From: Salipaludibacillus sp047795645
Lineage (GTDB): Bacteria; Bacillota; Bacilli; Bacillales; Salisediminibacteriaceae
Direction of reading: 5' to 3'
Assembly (NCBI RefSeq): GCF_047795645.1
Contig: NZ_CP181045.1
Span: forward strand, 682,001 to 746,000
DNA: 64,000 bases
Part shown: positions 16,724-25,028 of the stretch, one piece after another
Position numbering within the stretch: the first letter of the stretch is position 1
Layout of the letters: every line of letters starts with the position of its first letter
The notes under the pieces: generated by a model
What the model was told of the DNA's origin: nothing
The model's input: the letters and a program-made list of their open reading frames with translations, nothing else
Databases searched by the model: none
Made by a program: the position numbers and the translations under genes

Positions 16724-17302
16724 ATGATTACAAATAATAAATATAGAAATGAGGAGAACTCTATTATTATAAAATTAAGTTTTTTTGAACGTTCAGACTT
16801 TCAACAACTTATAAGTTGGATTAAAACTTCAGATTTTTTACTCGAATGGGGAGGTCCGAACTTTAGTTTCCCATTAACTGAACAACAGTTGGAGGATTAT
16901 CTTAAAGGTGCGAACACTGATAATTCTAGGATTATGATTTACAGTGTAATAGATAATGAAACTGGGGATCTAGTTGGACATATATCATTAGGAAATATAG
17001 ATAGAAAAAACAAGTCAGCAAGAATAGGAAAAGTGTTAGTTGGTGATAAAATTGAAAGAGGCAAAGGAATGGGTGAGCGATTTATGAAAGAAATCCTCAA
17101 AGTTGCATTTGATGAATTTAAATTACATTGAGTTAGTCTCGGTGTTTTTGATTTTAACGCTCCAGCAATCTCTTGTTATGAAAAGACAGGATTTATTAAA
17201 GAAGGGCTACATAGAGACTCAAGAAAGATTGGTGACGAATACTGGAGTTTATGGGAAATGAGCATTTTAGAAAACGAATGGAAGGAAATAAATATGGGAT
17301 AG
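16724..17302 (+). pseudogene. RimJ-type GNAT acetyltransferase with one in-frame TGA
   Basis: The frame runs 192 codons from ATG 16724 to TAG 17302 but has TGA at 17129-17131. Before it: LVGHISLGNIDRKNKSARIG and the acetyl-CoA loop (IERGKGMGERFMKEIL). After it: VSLGVFDFNAPAISCYEKTGF and KEGLHRDSRK, the classic end of this family. A fragment elsewhere (23525-23582) has LRLHRV at this spot, so the stop replaces an Arg codon (AGA or CGA to TGA). The truncated form lacks strands 6-7 and would be inactive. Confidence 0.8.
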
Positions 17303-17332
17303 GCTTCTTGAAAAAGAAAGGAGATAGTTTAT

Positions 17333-17458
17333 ATGTTTAATATAAATCAGAAATGTTCTCTTAGTGAAAAAGATATTAAAGACAATGATGGAGTAATTGT
17401 AAAGATGAGAAACCCATCAGGAAGAGAGGATTTAATAAGGAGTACTGAAAATGAATAA
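17333..17458 (+). CDS. Possible 41-residue protein
   Basis: ATG 17333 follows AAAGGAGAT at seven-base spacing. The frame encodes MFNINQKCSLSEKDIKDND.. and ends 8 bp inside the start of the nucleotidyltransferase gene (ATG 17451), an arrangement that suggests coupling. No similarity recognised; it could also be the remnant of a longer gene. Confidence 0.4.
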   Translation: MFNINQKCSLSEKDIKDNDGVIVKMRNPSGREDLIRSTENE

Positions 17459-18182
17459 TAGACGAGAGCCAATAGAAACAGGTCATCAAATTATTGATAA
17501 ATATTTTCCGAATTGTCAGGGAGCAATTTTAGCTGGAAGTGTTGTTCGTGGGGAAGCGACGGAAACATCTGATTTAGATATTGTAATTTTTGATGATAGT
17601 TTAAACTCTTCTTATCGTGAATCGCTCTTTGAATTTGGATGGTATATTGAACTATTTGCACACAATTTATCGTCGTATCGCTTCTTTTTTGAAGATGATT
17701 GTAAAGAAGCCAGACCTTGTATGCCGAGAATGGTAAGCGAAGGAGAAATTTTAAAAGATAAAGGTGTATTGCCAGAAATAATAAAAGAAGCAAAAGAATT
17801 ATTAGAACAAGGACCCGAAGAGTGGTCAAAACAAACCATTGATATCAAACGATATTTTATTACGGATGCATTAGATGACTTAATAGGTTGTAAAGATAGA
17901 GGCGAAGGAATTTTTATTGCAAATAAACTTGGTGAATTAGTGAGTGAATTCATACTTCGAAGTAATCGTAAATGGATTGGTTCTTCCAAATGGGTTGTTC
18001 GTTCATTGGTTCATCATGACAAGGAGCTTGCAAAAGAGTTTGTAGAAGCATTTGATATGTATTATAAAAAAGATGATATTGTTAAAATTGTTAGTCTTGT
18101 TGATAAAACACTTTTACCTTTTGGTGGACGGTTATTTGAAGGTTTTTCATTAGGTAAAAATATAGCTTATTGTAACAAGTGA
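17451..18182 (+). CDS. Nucleotidyltransferase (NTP_transf_2 domain)
   Basis: 243 residues. The polymerase beta-type motif GSVVRGEATETSDLDIVIF (GSxxRG..SDxD) is intact, with a third acidic position in WYIELFAHN. This is the fold of ANT-type aminoglycoside nucleotidyltransferases and related small-molecule adenylyltransferases; the substrate is unknown. AAGGAG lies nine bases before ATG 17451. Confidence 0.8.
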   Translation: MNNRREPIETGHQIIDKYFPNCQGAILAGSVVRGEATETSDLDIVIFDDSLNSSYRESLFEFGWYIELFAHNLSSYRFFFEDDCKEARPCMPRMVSEGEILKDKGVLPEIIKEAKELLEQGPEEWSKQTIDIKRYFITDALDDLIGCKDRGEGIFIANKLGELVSEFILRSNRKWIGSSKWVVRSLVHHDKELAKEFVEAFDMYYKKDDIVKIVSLVDKTLLPFGGRLFEGFSLGKNIAYCNK

Positions 18183-18254
18183 ATCCTTCAATAAAGTGGC
18201 TTTCAAAATTAAAGATGAAAGGGGAACTAATCTCAATTAAAATAAGTTTGGTGC

Positions 18255-18376
18255 TAACCATATTCTGCAAGCGGCAAGGTTTCACTCTTTTTAGACCGCC
18301 AATTTTTAAAAGAGCACTTTGTATATTCGGCGCTTCTACCTTTATTCAGAAAATGCATAATGAAATTGACACGCTT
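18255..18376. mobile_element. IS1182 right-end remnant
   Basis: From about 18308 the sequence (TTTAAAAGAGCACTTT, CTTCTACCTTTATTCAG, AAAATGCATAATGAAATTGA) matches the right end of the IS1182 copy at 55405-55473 nearly base for base, ending in the terminal repeat AATGAAATTGACAC. The TGC..GGCAAG stretch before it also has a counterpart there. No transposase remains. It is a solo end or a miniature derivative, inserted between two units. Confidence 0.7.
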
Positions 18377-18407
18377 TAAAAAATATTAAAGAAGCAGGAG
18401 AAGTTTT

Positions 18408-18773
18408 ATGTACTTTAGATACCACGTAAATTATATTAGCCCTAGAACAAATATGACTGTGGGGGTATTTGTTGCAGTTTGGCATTTAGTTGATGGGAAA
18501 AGAATGTTAGATGAAGAGATAGAAACCTATTGGGAGCATCGTAAATATTTTGAAGAGGCATTACCTGTCCCTTCTTTCTATTCTGATGAAAATTCAATTG
18601 AGGCAGTGACATGGTTTAAAGACAATAATAAAACAAGAACCCTGATTAATAAAATGAAATTTTATTTTGATATGTTGAGAAAATATGATGTTGATTTAGT
18701 GAAAAGCAACAGTGATAATCCAGGAAAAATAATTTATGAAGATGATTATCAAATTGGAGTAATTAAAGAATAA
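18408..18773 (+). CDS. Conserved hypothetical soluble protein
   Basis: 121 residues, soluble, with YHVNYISPRTNMTVGVFVAVWHL near the start. The start at ATG 18408 has GCAGGAG upstream. I cannot assign a function. It lies between the IS1182 remnant and a full array repeat. Confidence 0.6.
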   Translation: MYFRYHVNYISPRTNMTVGVFVAVWHLVDGKRMLDEEIETYWEHRKYFEEALPVPSFYSDENSIEAVTWFKDNNKTRTLINKMKFYFDMLRKYDVDLVKSNSDNPGKIIYEDDYQIGVIKE

Positions 18774-18802
18774 ATATATACGTTTTAATGATTTTTCTTC
18801 TT

Positions 18803-18877
18803 CAACAAACGGAACAGCGTTAGTTGCACAAGACTTTTTACTGTTGTGGTGCTAACGGGGAAGATAGTTCAACATAA
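18803..18877. repeat. Array repeat, full copy
   Basis: CAACAAACGGAACAGCGTTAG, then TTGCACAAGAC, TTTTTACTGTTGTGGTGCTA and ACGGGGAAGATAGTTC. The left half is an inverted repeat (AACAAACG / CGTTAGTT, one mismatch). The right CTAACG (18852-18857) competes for the same CGTTAG. Confidence 0.7.
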
Positions 18878-18919
18878 ATAGAATTATTAATTGAAGAATG
18901 GTAATTAAGAGGGGATAAA

Positions 18920-19801
18920 ATGAGAAAAGAAGAAACAATGTTAGCTCAGTTACTTGAGTGGGCAAAAAAGAACGAAGAAATCCGAACAATCATTTTAACA
19001 GGTTCTCGAGCAAATCCTTATGCTTTTAAAGATGTGTTTACTGATTATGACATTGAACTATTCGTAAAGGATTTACAGCCTTTTTTAAACAGTGATACAT
19101 GGATGGAACGTTTCGGTGAAGTAGTTACTTTTGACCCTTTGAAAGCATCTGAAAATGATGGATGGATCACTCGTCTTGTTCTTTATGAAGACGGTACCAA
19201 AATAGATTTTCAGATATCTACCAATGAGTCAGTGAAGAAACTTACTAATAAACCTGATATACCTCTAGAATATGAGAATGGTTATATGGTTCTCCTTGAT
19301 AAAGATAATTTCACTAAAGATATAAAACCTCCTTCCTATTCAGCATTTGTAACTAAAGAACCTACTGAGGAAGAATATCGTGCAGTAGTGAATGAGTTTT
19401 GGTGGGATACAAGTTATGTTGCAAAAAGTCTTTGGCGAGATGAATTATATTCCGCTAAATATATGTTTGATAATATCATTCGTTTTAATTACTTACAAAA
19501 AGTAATTGAATGGTATATAGGAATCCAGAATGATTGGAAAGTAAATACCAATAAATGCGGAAGATGGTTTAAAAGGTATATCGATAAAGAAACTTGGGAG
19601 GAACTTGAGACTACATTTGTTGGAGCTGATTTAGAGGAAAATTGGAACGCTCTATTCAGAGCTGCTGACCTTTTTAATAGGTTATGTAGAGAAATTGGCG
19701 AAGAATTAGGATATGAGTATCCTATAGAAGTTGAAAATAAGATAAGGTCATATCTTTTAAAAGCAAGAAACTTAGATAGTAATGCTACTACATTTGAATA
19801 A
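18920..19801 (+). CDS. AadK-like aminoglycoside 6-adenylyltransferase
   Basis: 293 residues, close to the 284 of B. subtilis AadK. Nucleotide-binding motif LTGSRANPYAFKDVFTDYD with GS..D.FxDYDIE, then a long helical C-terminal domain with VNEFWWDTSYVAKSLWRDE and KYMFDNIIR, typical of ANT(6) enzymes that adenylylate streptomycin at O-6. Start ATG 18920 after AAGAGGGG. Whether it confers resistance cannot be told from sequence. Confidence 0.85.
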   Translation: MRKEETMLAQLLEWAKKNEEIRTIILTGSRANPYAFKDVFTDYDIELFVKDLQPFLNSDTWMERFGEVVTFDPLKASENDGWITRLVLYEDGTKIDFQISTNESVKKLTNKPDIPLEYENGYMVLLDKDNFTKDIKPPSYSAFVTKEPTEEEYRAVVNEFWWDTSYVAKSLWRDELYSAKYMFDNIIRFNYLQKVIEWYIGIQNDWKVNTNKCGRWFKRYIDKETWEELETTFVGADLEENWNALFRAADLFNRLCREIGEELGYEYPIEVENKIRSYLLKARNLDSNATTFE

Positions 19802-19871
19802 ATATATCACTCTACTATTTAGTTGTATCAAGAATTTTGATTTTTTGTGAAAAGATATACTTAAAAAACTA

Positions 19872-19910
19872 TCGCGTTAGCACAATAAGTTCTCGGTGCT
19901 GTTGTTTAAC
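19872..19910. repeat. Array repeat, shortened copy
   Basis: ATCGCGTTAGCACAATAAG, then TCTCGGTGCTGTTGTTTAAC. Centre and right parts are retained; the final AAC is followed by AAAAGGGAGG, the ribosome site of the next gene. Confidence 0.5.
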
Positions 19911-19926
19911 AAAAGGGAGGTTTCTA

Positions 19927-20388
19927 ATGGAGACAGAAATAAGGTTTAGACTCGCTACTAAAAAAGATTTAGATAGTATTGTTGCGATGCTTGCAGATGA
20001 TGTTTTTGGAAGTAGACGTGAACAATATGAGCAACCACTTCCTAATAGTTACATAAAAGCATTTGAGGCTATTACATCTGACATTAATAACGAGTTAGTA
20101 GTCGCTTGTGACGGCAATGAAGTAATTGGGGTACAACAAATTACTTTTACCCCTTATTTAACACATCAAGGTGGGTGGAGAGCTACTATCGAAGGAGTAA
20201 GAACATCAGCTTCAGTAAGAGGAAAGGGTGTAGGTACTAAACTAATAAAATGGGCAATTCAACGTGCAGAAGAACGTGGTTGTCATTTAGTACAATTGAC
20301 AACTGATAAAAAAAGACCAGATGCGTTAAGGTTTTATGAACGGTTAGGTTTTAAAGCAACGCATGAAGGTTTGAAGCTAAAACTTTAA
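19927..20388 (+). CDS. GNAT family N-acetyltransferase
   Basis: 153 residues from ATG 19927 (AAGGGAGG upstream; upstream in-frame codons belong to the repeat). Acetyl-CoA binding segment VRTSASVRGKGVGTKLIKWA and the C-terminal DALRFYERLGFKATHEG are intact. Acceptor unknown. Confidence 0.85.
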   Translation: METEIRFRLATKKDLDSIVAMLADDVFGSRREQYEQPLPNSYIKAFEAITSDINNELVVACDGNEVIGVQQITFTPYLTHQGGWRATIEGVRTSASVRGKGVGTKLIKWAIQRAEERGCHLVQLTTDKKRPDALRFYERLGFKATHEGLKLKL

Positions 20389-20400
20389 TGATTTTTTCTT

Positions 20401-20450
20401 GAACTAACGGAAGAGAAATAGTTTAAGAATCCTTTGGTGCTGTGCTGTAG
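20401..20450. repeat. Array repeat copy next to a recombinase fragment
   Basis: GAACTAACGGAAGAGAAATA, GTTTAAGAATCC, TTTGGTGCTGTGCTGTAG. The left CTAACGG and the TTGGTGCTGT part correspond to the copies at 21772-21835 and 18803-18877. The tyrosine recombinase fragment begins directly after it. Confidence 0.5.
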
Positions 20451-20558
20451 AGTTATGCAGCTCATCTGATAAATAACAATGCGACATTATACGTCATTTA
20501 TAATCTATTAGGGCATGTAAAAAGCGAAACAATGAGGATTGATTTATGGATAACTTAG
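20451..20558 (+). pseudogene. Tyrosine recombinase C-terminal fragment
   Basis: 35 codons read SYAAHLINNNATLYVIYNLL and GHVKSETMRIDLWIT. This lines up with the family block HSFATHLLENG.DLR.IQELLGH..ETT: the Ser-(F/Y)-Ala-x-His-Leu helix and the LLGH box with catalytic His. The preceding Arg-containing strand and the catalytic Tyr are missing. It is too short to name a subfamily (integron, phage or Xer). A further open stretch to 20668 (LNEEERALTQTLLKLD) is not recognised. Confidence 0.55.
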
Positions 20559-20711
20559 TTGAATGAGGAGGAAAGAGCTTTAACGCAAACACTTTTAAAG
20601 TTGGATGTTTTTCCCTTTAATCAAACAATTATTTGGGATTTAATGTTAAACTTAGAGAGGAATTGTTAAAGTAGATTTAAATATAATTTGTTGAACAGAG
20701 GAGAGTTTTTA

Positions 20712-21142
20712 TTGGGGAAAAGTGAATCAAATATTTACACACCGCCCAAACACATAGTTTCAGCTGCGACTATTGTACTCAATGAAGAAAATGAGATCCT
20801 TTTAATCAAGGCACCTATGAGAGGCTGGGAAATGCCAGGTGGTCAAGTTGAAGAAGGTGAATCTTTAAAAGATGCTGCAATAAGGGAAACTAAAGAGGAG
20901 TCTGGTATTGATATTGCAGATTTAAGATTCTGTGGAATATTCCAGAATGTAAAAAAGTCAATTTGTAATACGCTGTTCCTAGCTAAGCCAGTTGGAGGGA
21001 AGTTAACGACTTCACCAGAAGTGTGGAAGTTGGATTCTATTCTATTGAGCAAGCTTTTAAAATGGTAACTGTGGGGAATTTTAGACAAAGAATTGAATAC
21101 TGTCTGGATAAAAATACTCATCCCTTTTATAAAGAATTCTAA
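20712..21142 (+). pseudogene. NUDIX hydrolase, frameshifted near the C-terminus
   Basis: TTG 20712 (GAGGAGAG upstream) begins MGKSESNIYTPPKHIVSAAT. The NUDIX box is complete (MPGGQVEEGESL..AAIRETKEESGI). Near 21022 the frame shifts: the original continuation, VEVGFYSIEQAFKMVTVGNF and RIEYCLDKNTHPFYKEF, lies one frame over and ends at TAA 21142. The shifted product ends WKLDSILLSKLLKW. Substrate binding may be affected even though the catalytic box is intact. Confidence 0.75.
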
Positions 21143-21192
21143 TATTTGTTCAAGGGGCGAGTAAAGATGTTTAAGCGAGGGAAGTATTAGTT

Positions 21193-21672
21193 ATGATAGA
21201 ATTTAGAAAAATTACTTGGGACAATTTTGAAGAATGTATTAGTTTAAAGCTCAATGAGAAGCAAAATAATTTTCTGGCAACCAATGTTTATAGTCTTGCT
21301 CAATCGTATGTTGCATTATTAAATGATGAATCGCCAGCAATGACATTTGCTATCTATGATAAGGATACAATGATTGGTTTTATCATGATGTATCATGATA
21401 CAGCTGGTGAAAATGAATATGGTAATGAAGCATGTTATGGAATTTTAAGGTTTATGATAGACAAAAAATACCAGGGTAAAGGGTACGGTAAAAATGCAAT
21501 GGCAAAAGCACTTGAATATATTAAGACTTTTCCTCAAGGCGAAGCAAAAGCCGTTTATATTGCCTATGAGTCTAAAAATAAAGTTGCGAAGCAACTATAT
21601 GCATCATTTGGTTTTAAAGAAACAGGCGAAGTTAACGATGCAGATGAGGTAATCGTAAAATTGGATTTCTAA
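21193..21672 (+). CDS. GNAT acetyltransferase (diamine/spermidine type)
   Basis: 159 residues, intact parent or sister of the pseudogene at 14847-15291. FRKITWDNFEECISLKL start, IGFIMMYHD, FMIDKKYQGKGYGKNAMAK (acetyl-CoA loop) and YESKNKVAKQLYASFGFKET are typical of spermine/spermidine acetyltransferases such as BltD. ATG 21193 after GCGAGGGAAG. Its 3' flank up to TAACGGAG is repeated at 15291-15400. Confidence 0.85.
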   Translation: MIEFRKITWDNFEECISLKLNEKQNNFLATNVYSLAQSYVALLNDESPAMTFAIYDKDTMIGFIMMYHDTAGENEYGNEACYGILRFMIDKKYQGKGYGKNAMAKALEYIKTFPQGEAKAVYIAYESKNKVAKQLYASFGFKETGEVNDADEVIVKLDF

Positions 21673-21771
21673 AGAAATATCTTTTGTCTGTATAATTTAA
21701 GTGAAAGTCCTGAGTTGAAATTTGTACTTCGGAAGGAATAAGGTCAAAAAAGTCCGAATATTAAGTTTTTT

Positions 21772-21835
21772 ATTAACGGAGTGACGACAGTCGAAGGAGC
21801 TGTATCGTCTGATTTGGTGCAATTGGTGAAAATAG
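21772..21835. repeat. Array repeat copy
   Basis: ATTAACGGAGTGACGACAGT .. GTCTGATTTGGTGCAATTGG. Left part TAACGGAG; CGACAG can pair with TGTATCG-like bases. It closes the duplicated GNAT unit. Confidence 0.5.
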
Positions 21836-21870
21836 CACCAAAAGTATTACATAAACAGGAGGGGTGAGTG

Positions 21871-22344
21871 ATGAATATTCATATTCAAATTGCAACCATT
21901 GAGGATTACTTTGCTGTAAATTCGATAGTTAAAGAAGGACAAGAGGAACATTCGGAAGAGTTACCTTATATTTTTAATAAAGTTGACCAAGTCATGTCAG
22001 AAAATTATTTCTGTGAACTGTTAGAGAGTCTAGTAAGTGATATTCTAATTGCAAAAATTAATGAAGAAGTCGTGGGGTTTGCAGTTATGGAACTAAGTGA
22101 GTCACCCCCGTTTGATTCAATGACACCCAGGAAATTTGCTTATATGAATGATTTCGGAATAAAAAGTAGTTATCAAAGAAAAGGCATAGGAAAATTGTTA
22201 TTTGAAGATTGTTTGAAGTGGTCCAAAAGTAAAGATGCTTCATCATTAGATTTAAACGTCTGGGAGTTTAATAGAAAAGCAATTTCTTTCTATAAGAGTT
22301 TTGGAATGGAAACCATTAGTAGAAAAATGACTTTACGATTTTAA
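21871..22344 (+). CDS. GNAT family N-acetyltransferase
   Basis: 157 residues from ATG 21871 (AGGAGGGG seven bases upstream). Acetyl-CoA loop YQRKGIGKLLFEDCLKW and the C-terminal LDLNVWEFNRKAISFYKSFG are intact. Acceptor unknown. Confidence 0.85.
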   Translation: MNIHIQIATIEDYFAVNSIVKEGQEEHSEELPYIFNKVDQVMSENYFCELLESLVSDILIAKINEEVVGFAVMELSESPPFDSMTPRKFAYMNDFGIKSSYQRKGIGKLLFEDCLKWSKSKDASSLDLNVWEFNRKAISFYKSFGMETISRKMTLRF

Positions 22345-22555
22345 TCAAACAACTCCTAAGTTAGTGTTATTTAGTGTTAATGTTCCTACAAACGGATGGT
22401 TATTGGAAGGTAGTAGATGTTTATAACCGATTGCACAGCAAGTTCGGTACTTTTTCTTGGTCTTAGAATCACCTCGTTTAAAATAAAAAACCCATCCATC
22501 GATTATACATAAATCGATTTCTCCTCAAAGAACAAAACAGTCCTAGTTAGAAATA

Positions 22556-22680
22556 TAATTAGTCACTCCAATTCAAATATCACAAAATATTTGGTAAAAA
22601 TATGTTAAAATTAAACAAAAGGCAATAGGAATTTTTGGAAAAAGTATATTTAATCTAACAGGAGAATAGTTTTAGTTGGA
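22556..22680. repeat. Long intergenic repeat (copy 3, partial)
   Basis: TTTGGTAAAAATATGTTAAA..ACAAAAGGCAATAGG.. ending TAATCTAACAGGAGAATAG. It matches the right part of 798-998 and 14220-14340. The remainder of 22345-22750 holds a short ATCGATT/AATCGAT hairpin (22498-22518) and no gene. Confidence 0.55.
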
Positions 22681-22750
22681 TTTTTCATTATCAAGTCGAT
22701 TATTGGTTATTGTAACCGATTTTAGCTGAGAAGAGAGAGGTTGAGTTAAG

Positions 22751-23407
22751 TTGAGAATTGGTGTGAATCGTTTCAAAGCAGTATTATTTGATTTGGATGG
22801 AACGTTAATTAACAGTGAATGGTTAGGCTCGGAATCTTATAATTATGGCATTCAGAAAATATTAAACAGGGAAATAGATGATGCTAAAAGACAATATCTA
22901 TTAGGAAAACCATTCAAAGCCTTAAGTGATTTATTTCCTTATTTATCATCCATTGAAATAGAAAAAATCATAGAAGAGACATTAGATTATTATCGAAAAT
23001 ATAACCATATGATTAAAGAATATGATGGGATTAAAGGAATGCTTCAAATTCTTAAAGAAAAGGGATTTAAATAAGGTCTTGTTACAGCTAAACTAAAACA
23101 AAATGCGACTATGGAGTTACAAAATACTGGTTTATATCCTTATTTTGAAGTGGTTATGGGAAAGGAAGATTGTCAGGCTTTTAAACCTAGTCCTGATCCT
23201 TTATTACAATTAGCTGAAAAACTTAATGTTAAGCCGATAGATTGTTTATATATCGGTGACCAACCGACAGACATTCAGGCAACTCACTCTGCAAATATGA
23301 TAAGTGTTGCTGCACTTTGGGGAGAAGGGAAAATTGAAAGGTTATCCCCTCTGAATCCATCCTTTTTATTTAATAGCCCAAATCAATTAACTCAATTGTT
23401 ATTATAA
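22751..23407 (+). pseudogene. HAD-family phosphatase (beta-PGM/Gph type) with in-frame TAA
   Basis: 218 codons from TTG 22751, with TAA at 23072-23074. Before the stop: AVLFDLDGTLINSEWLGSES (motif I) and the helical cap. After it: GLVTAKLKQNATMELQNTGL, KPSPDPLLQLAEKLNV (motif III Lys) and CLYIGDQPTDIQATHSAN (motif IV). The context KGFK-stop-GLVTAK fits KGFKLG(I/L)VTAK, so Leu TTA changed to TAA. One-base loss of function in an otherwise clean gene. Confidence 0.8.
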
Positions 23408-23419
23408 ATATAAGACCGT

Positions 23420-23492
23420 TCCTTAGGCAAGAAGCAATAGTTTGAAGCCTTTTGTACTGTTGCAGCACTAAAGAGGAGAATCATCATTTAAT
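23420..23492. repeat. Array repeat, diverged copy
   Basis: CCTTAGGCAAGAAGCAATAG, GTACTGTTGCAGCACTAAAG, AGGAGAATCATC. The TGTTG..GC.CTAA..GGAGAAT pattern is that of the repeat's right half. Confidence 0.45.
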
Positions 23493-23524
23493 ATGACTTA
23501 TCCTTCATTATACTAGGTCAACAA

Positions 23525-23582
23525 ATGTTGACAGAAATTCTTAAAGTTGCATTCGATGAACTTCGCTTACATAGAGTTTAGT
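23525..23582 (+). pseudogene. GNAT fragment fused to the next unit
   Basis: MLTEILKVAFDELRLHRV then TAG. This is the segment around codon 135 of the RimJ-type GNAT at 16724-17302 (FMKEILKVAFDEFKLH), with Arg where that gene has TGA. Only this piece remains; it runs straight into a DUF3139-like frame. Confidence 0.6.
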
Positions 23583-23861
23583 AGCATTCGTTTATTTATA
23601 GCGAACCAAGAAAAAGATGCACTTATGGATAATACGATTTTACACTTAGAGGATAGAGGCTATGATAGAGACTCTGTAATAGAAGAAATGTCCATAGTAA
23701 ATATAGGTGGAGATGACAGAATTTATGCTGTAGTAGTGACTTTTAATGATGAATCTGATGTAGATTACTTTTACACTTATGAAAAGGGTACTAATCAAAT
23801 CATACAAATTGACGTTGGAAATAGAGGCTCAAACGAATCATTAAAACATCAAGAAAGTTAG
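23583..23861 (+). pseudogene. DUF3139-like protein, N-terminus replaced
   Basis: The frame reads RLFIANQEKDALMDNTILHL..RGYDRDSVIEEMSIVNIGGDDRIYAVVVTF..DVDYFYTYEKGTNQIIQID. The RGY..DSI, yxV.V.F.DE....Y.Y pattern fits DUF3139, small secreted or membrane-anchored Bacillus proteins. The usual N-terminal signal/anchor is missing, replaced by the GNAT fragment. Translation could begin at ATG 23625 but no ribosome site is visible. Confidence 0.5.
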
Positions 23862-23870
23862 TAAGTGATG

Positions 23871-23932
23871 GTTCAACAACGGTGAGGGATAGCACAAGAA
23901 ATTGTCGCTATTCTTATTCCAGTAAAGGAGCA
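23871..23932. repeat. Array repeat, hairpin variant (copy of 11548-11601)
   Basis: TTCAACAACGGTGAGGGATAG, CACAAGAAATTGTCGCTATT, CTTATTCCAGTAAAGGAG. It is very similar to 11548-11601, including the distance to AGTAAAGG. Confidence 0.6.
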
Positions 23933-23994
23933 GATTACTAAAGAAGGAACTATAAGAATTCAATAAAAAAATATACTTATTGTGGGTGAGAACA

Positions 23995-24672
23995 TTGATA
24001 AAAAAATATTATAAGCAAATATCTTATGGTTTATCGATTGTTATCTTATTATTTTTTCTTAATATTCAATATCAGGAAAAGAAAATGTATGAAGAACATA
24101 TTTCTCAAAAACTAAATAGTGATATTCATAGGATTACAATAAGTCTTGTTAATAATTACAACACATATGGTGAAATTTTAGATTCTGGTAAAGTAACAAA
24201 GCGACAGGCAAGCCTACTTCGAGATTATAATAGAGATATAGTAAGGATAACTGACGAATATGAGAGGATAGCTGTAAATTTCAACCATCTTAACAACGCT
24301 AATTTTAATAATGAAACTCTAAATAATGCACAAAAAATCTCTTCGTTTTGGGGCTCTATTACAAATTGGGAAGATTATTTTGATGAGTTAGATGAGACGC
24401 TGATAGTTCTTGATTCCGAATTAACTGAGATTATTGAATATTTATGGGAATTACATGTTAATTGGCTAAAAGCTGCTGAGAAAAATATATCGGGGGTTTC
24501 TAATACCAATAATCATGCAAAACTAGACGGACTTGTATTTAATAGTTATTATGGCAAGGACAGTATTTCAAAAAGTTTTTGGATAGATTTAATAGTTGAT
24601 TTGGACGATAAAACAACTATATTTTTAAATGATTATGAAATTGCTAATATTGAGGAAATCTTAAATAACTAA
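23995..24672 (+). CDS. Single-pass membrane protein with extracellular helical domain
   Basis: 225 residues from TTG 23995 (GGGTGAG upstream; a GTG at 23980 has no ribosome site). One N-terminal membrane segment (ISYGLSIVILLFFLNIQ), then a long, mostly helical extracytoplasmic domain. No family recognised. Confidence 0.6.
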   Translation: MIKKYYKQISYGLSIVILLFFLNIQYQEKKMYEEHISQKLNSDIHRITISLVNNYNTYGEILDSGKVTKRQASLLRDYNRDIVRITDEYERIAVNFNHLNNANFNNETLNNAQKISSFWGSITNWEDYFDELDETLIVLDSELTEIIEYLWELHVNWLKAAEKNISGVSNTNNHAKLDGLVFNSYYGKDSISKSFWIDLIVDLDDKTTIFLNDYEIANIEEILNN

Positions 24673-25028
24673 CATTACCTTGTTCTACTAAAGGGTAATC
24701 GTTTCTGCAATAAGTGGTTACACTTTTTTACATTTTCATCCCAAATAAAAGGGGACTAGTGTTAACATTAAAATAGATTACTAAAGCTCTGGGGCTTTAT
24801 TGGATAAATAAATTTCGCAGTTGACTATTTGAGTGCTTAACTTGATTTTATTGAACTGAGGGACGCCTAACTTCATAGAACATGGCATTCCTTTATGTTG
24901 GATTGATATGCATCACGACTTCTTTGCTACATGGGAGATACCATTAATAATCATAGGTTTGTATTAGCATAAATCACAAATAATTGAATATAAATACAAC
25001 GGTTGATTTAAGGGGGCGATGGAATATA
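24673..25028. other. Intergenic, no gene found
   Basis: 356 bp without a supported gene. It contains a short AAAGC/GCTTT stem near 24783-24798 and GTTAAC-containing AT-rich DNA; no clear full array repeat. Confidence 0.5.

Noticed and set aside
16724..23407. In-frame stops as programmed recoding (selenocysteine or read-through)
   Set aside because: Both TGA and TAA occur, positions correspond to Arg, Leu or Trp in relatives, and no stem-loop of the SECIS type follows. Ordinary mutation explains them.
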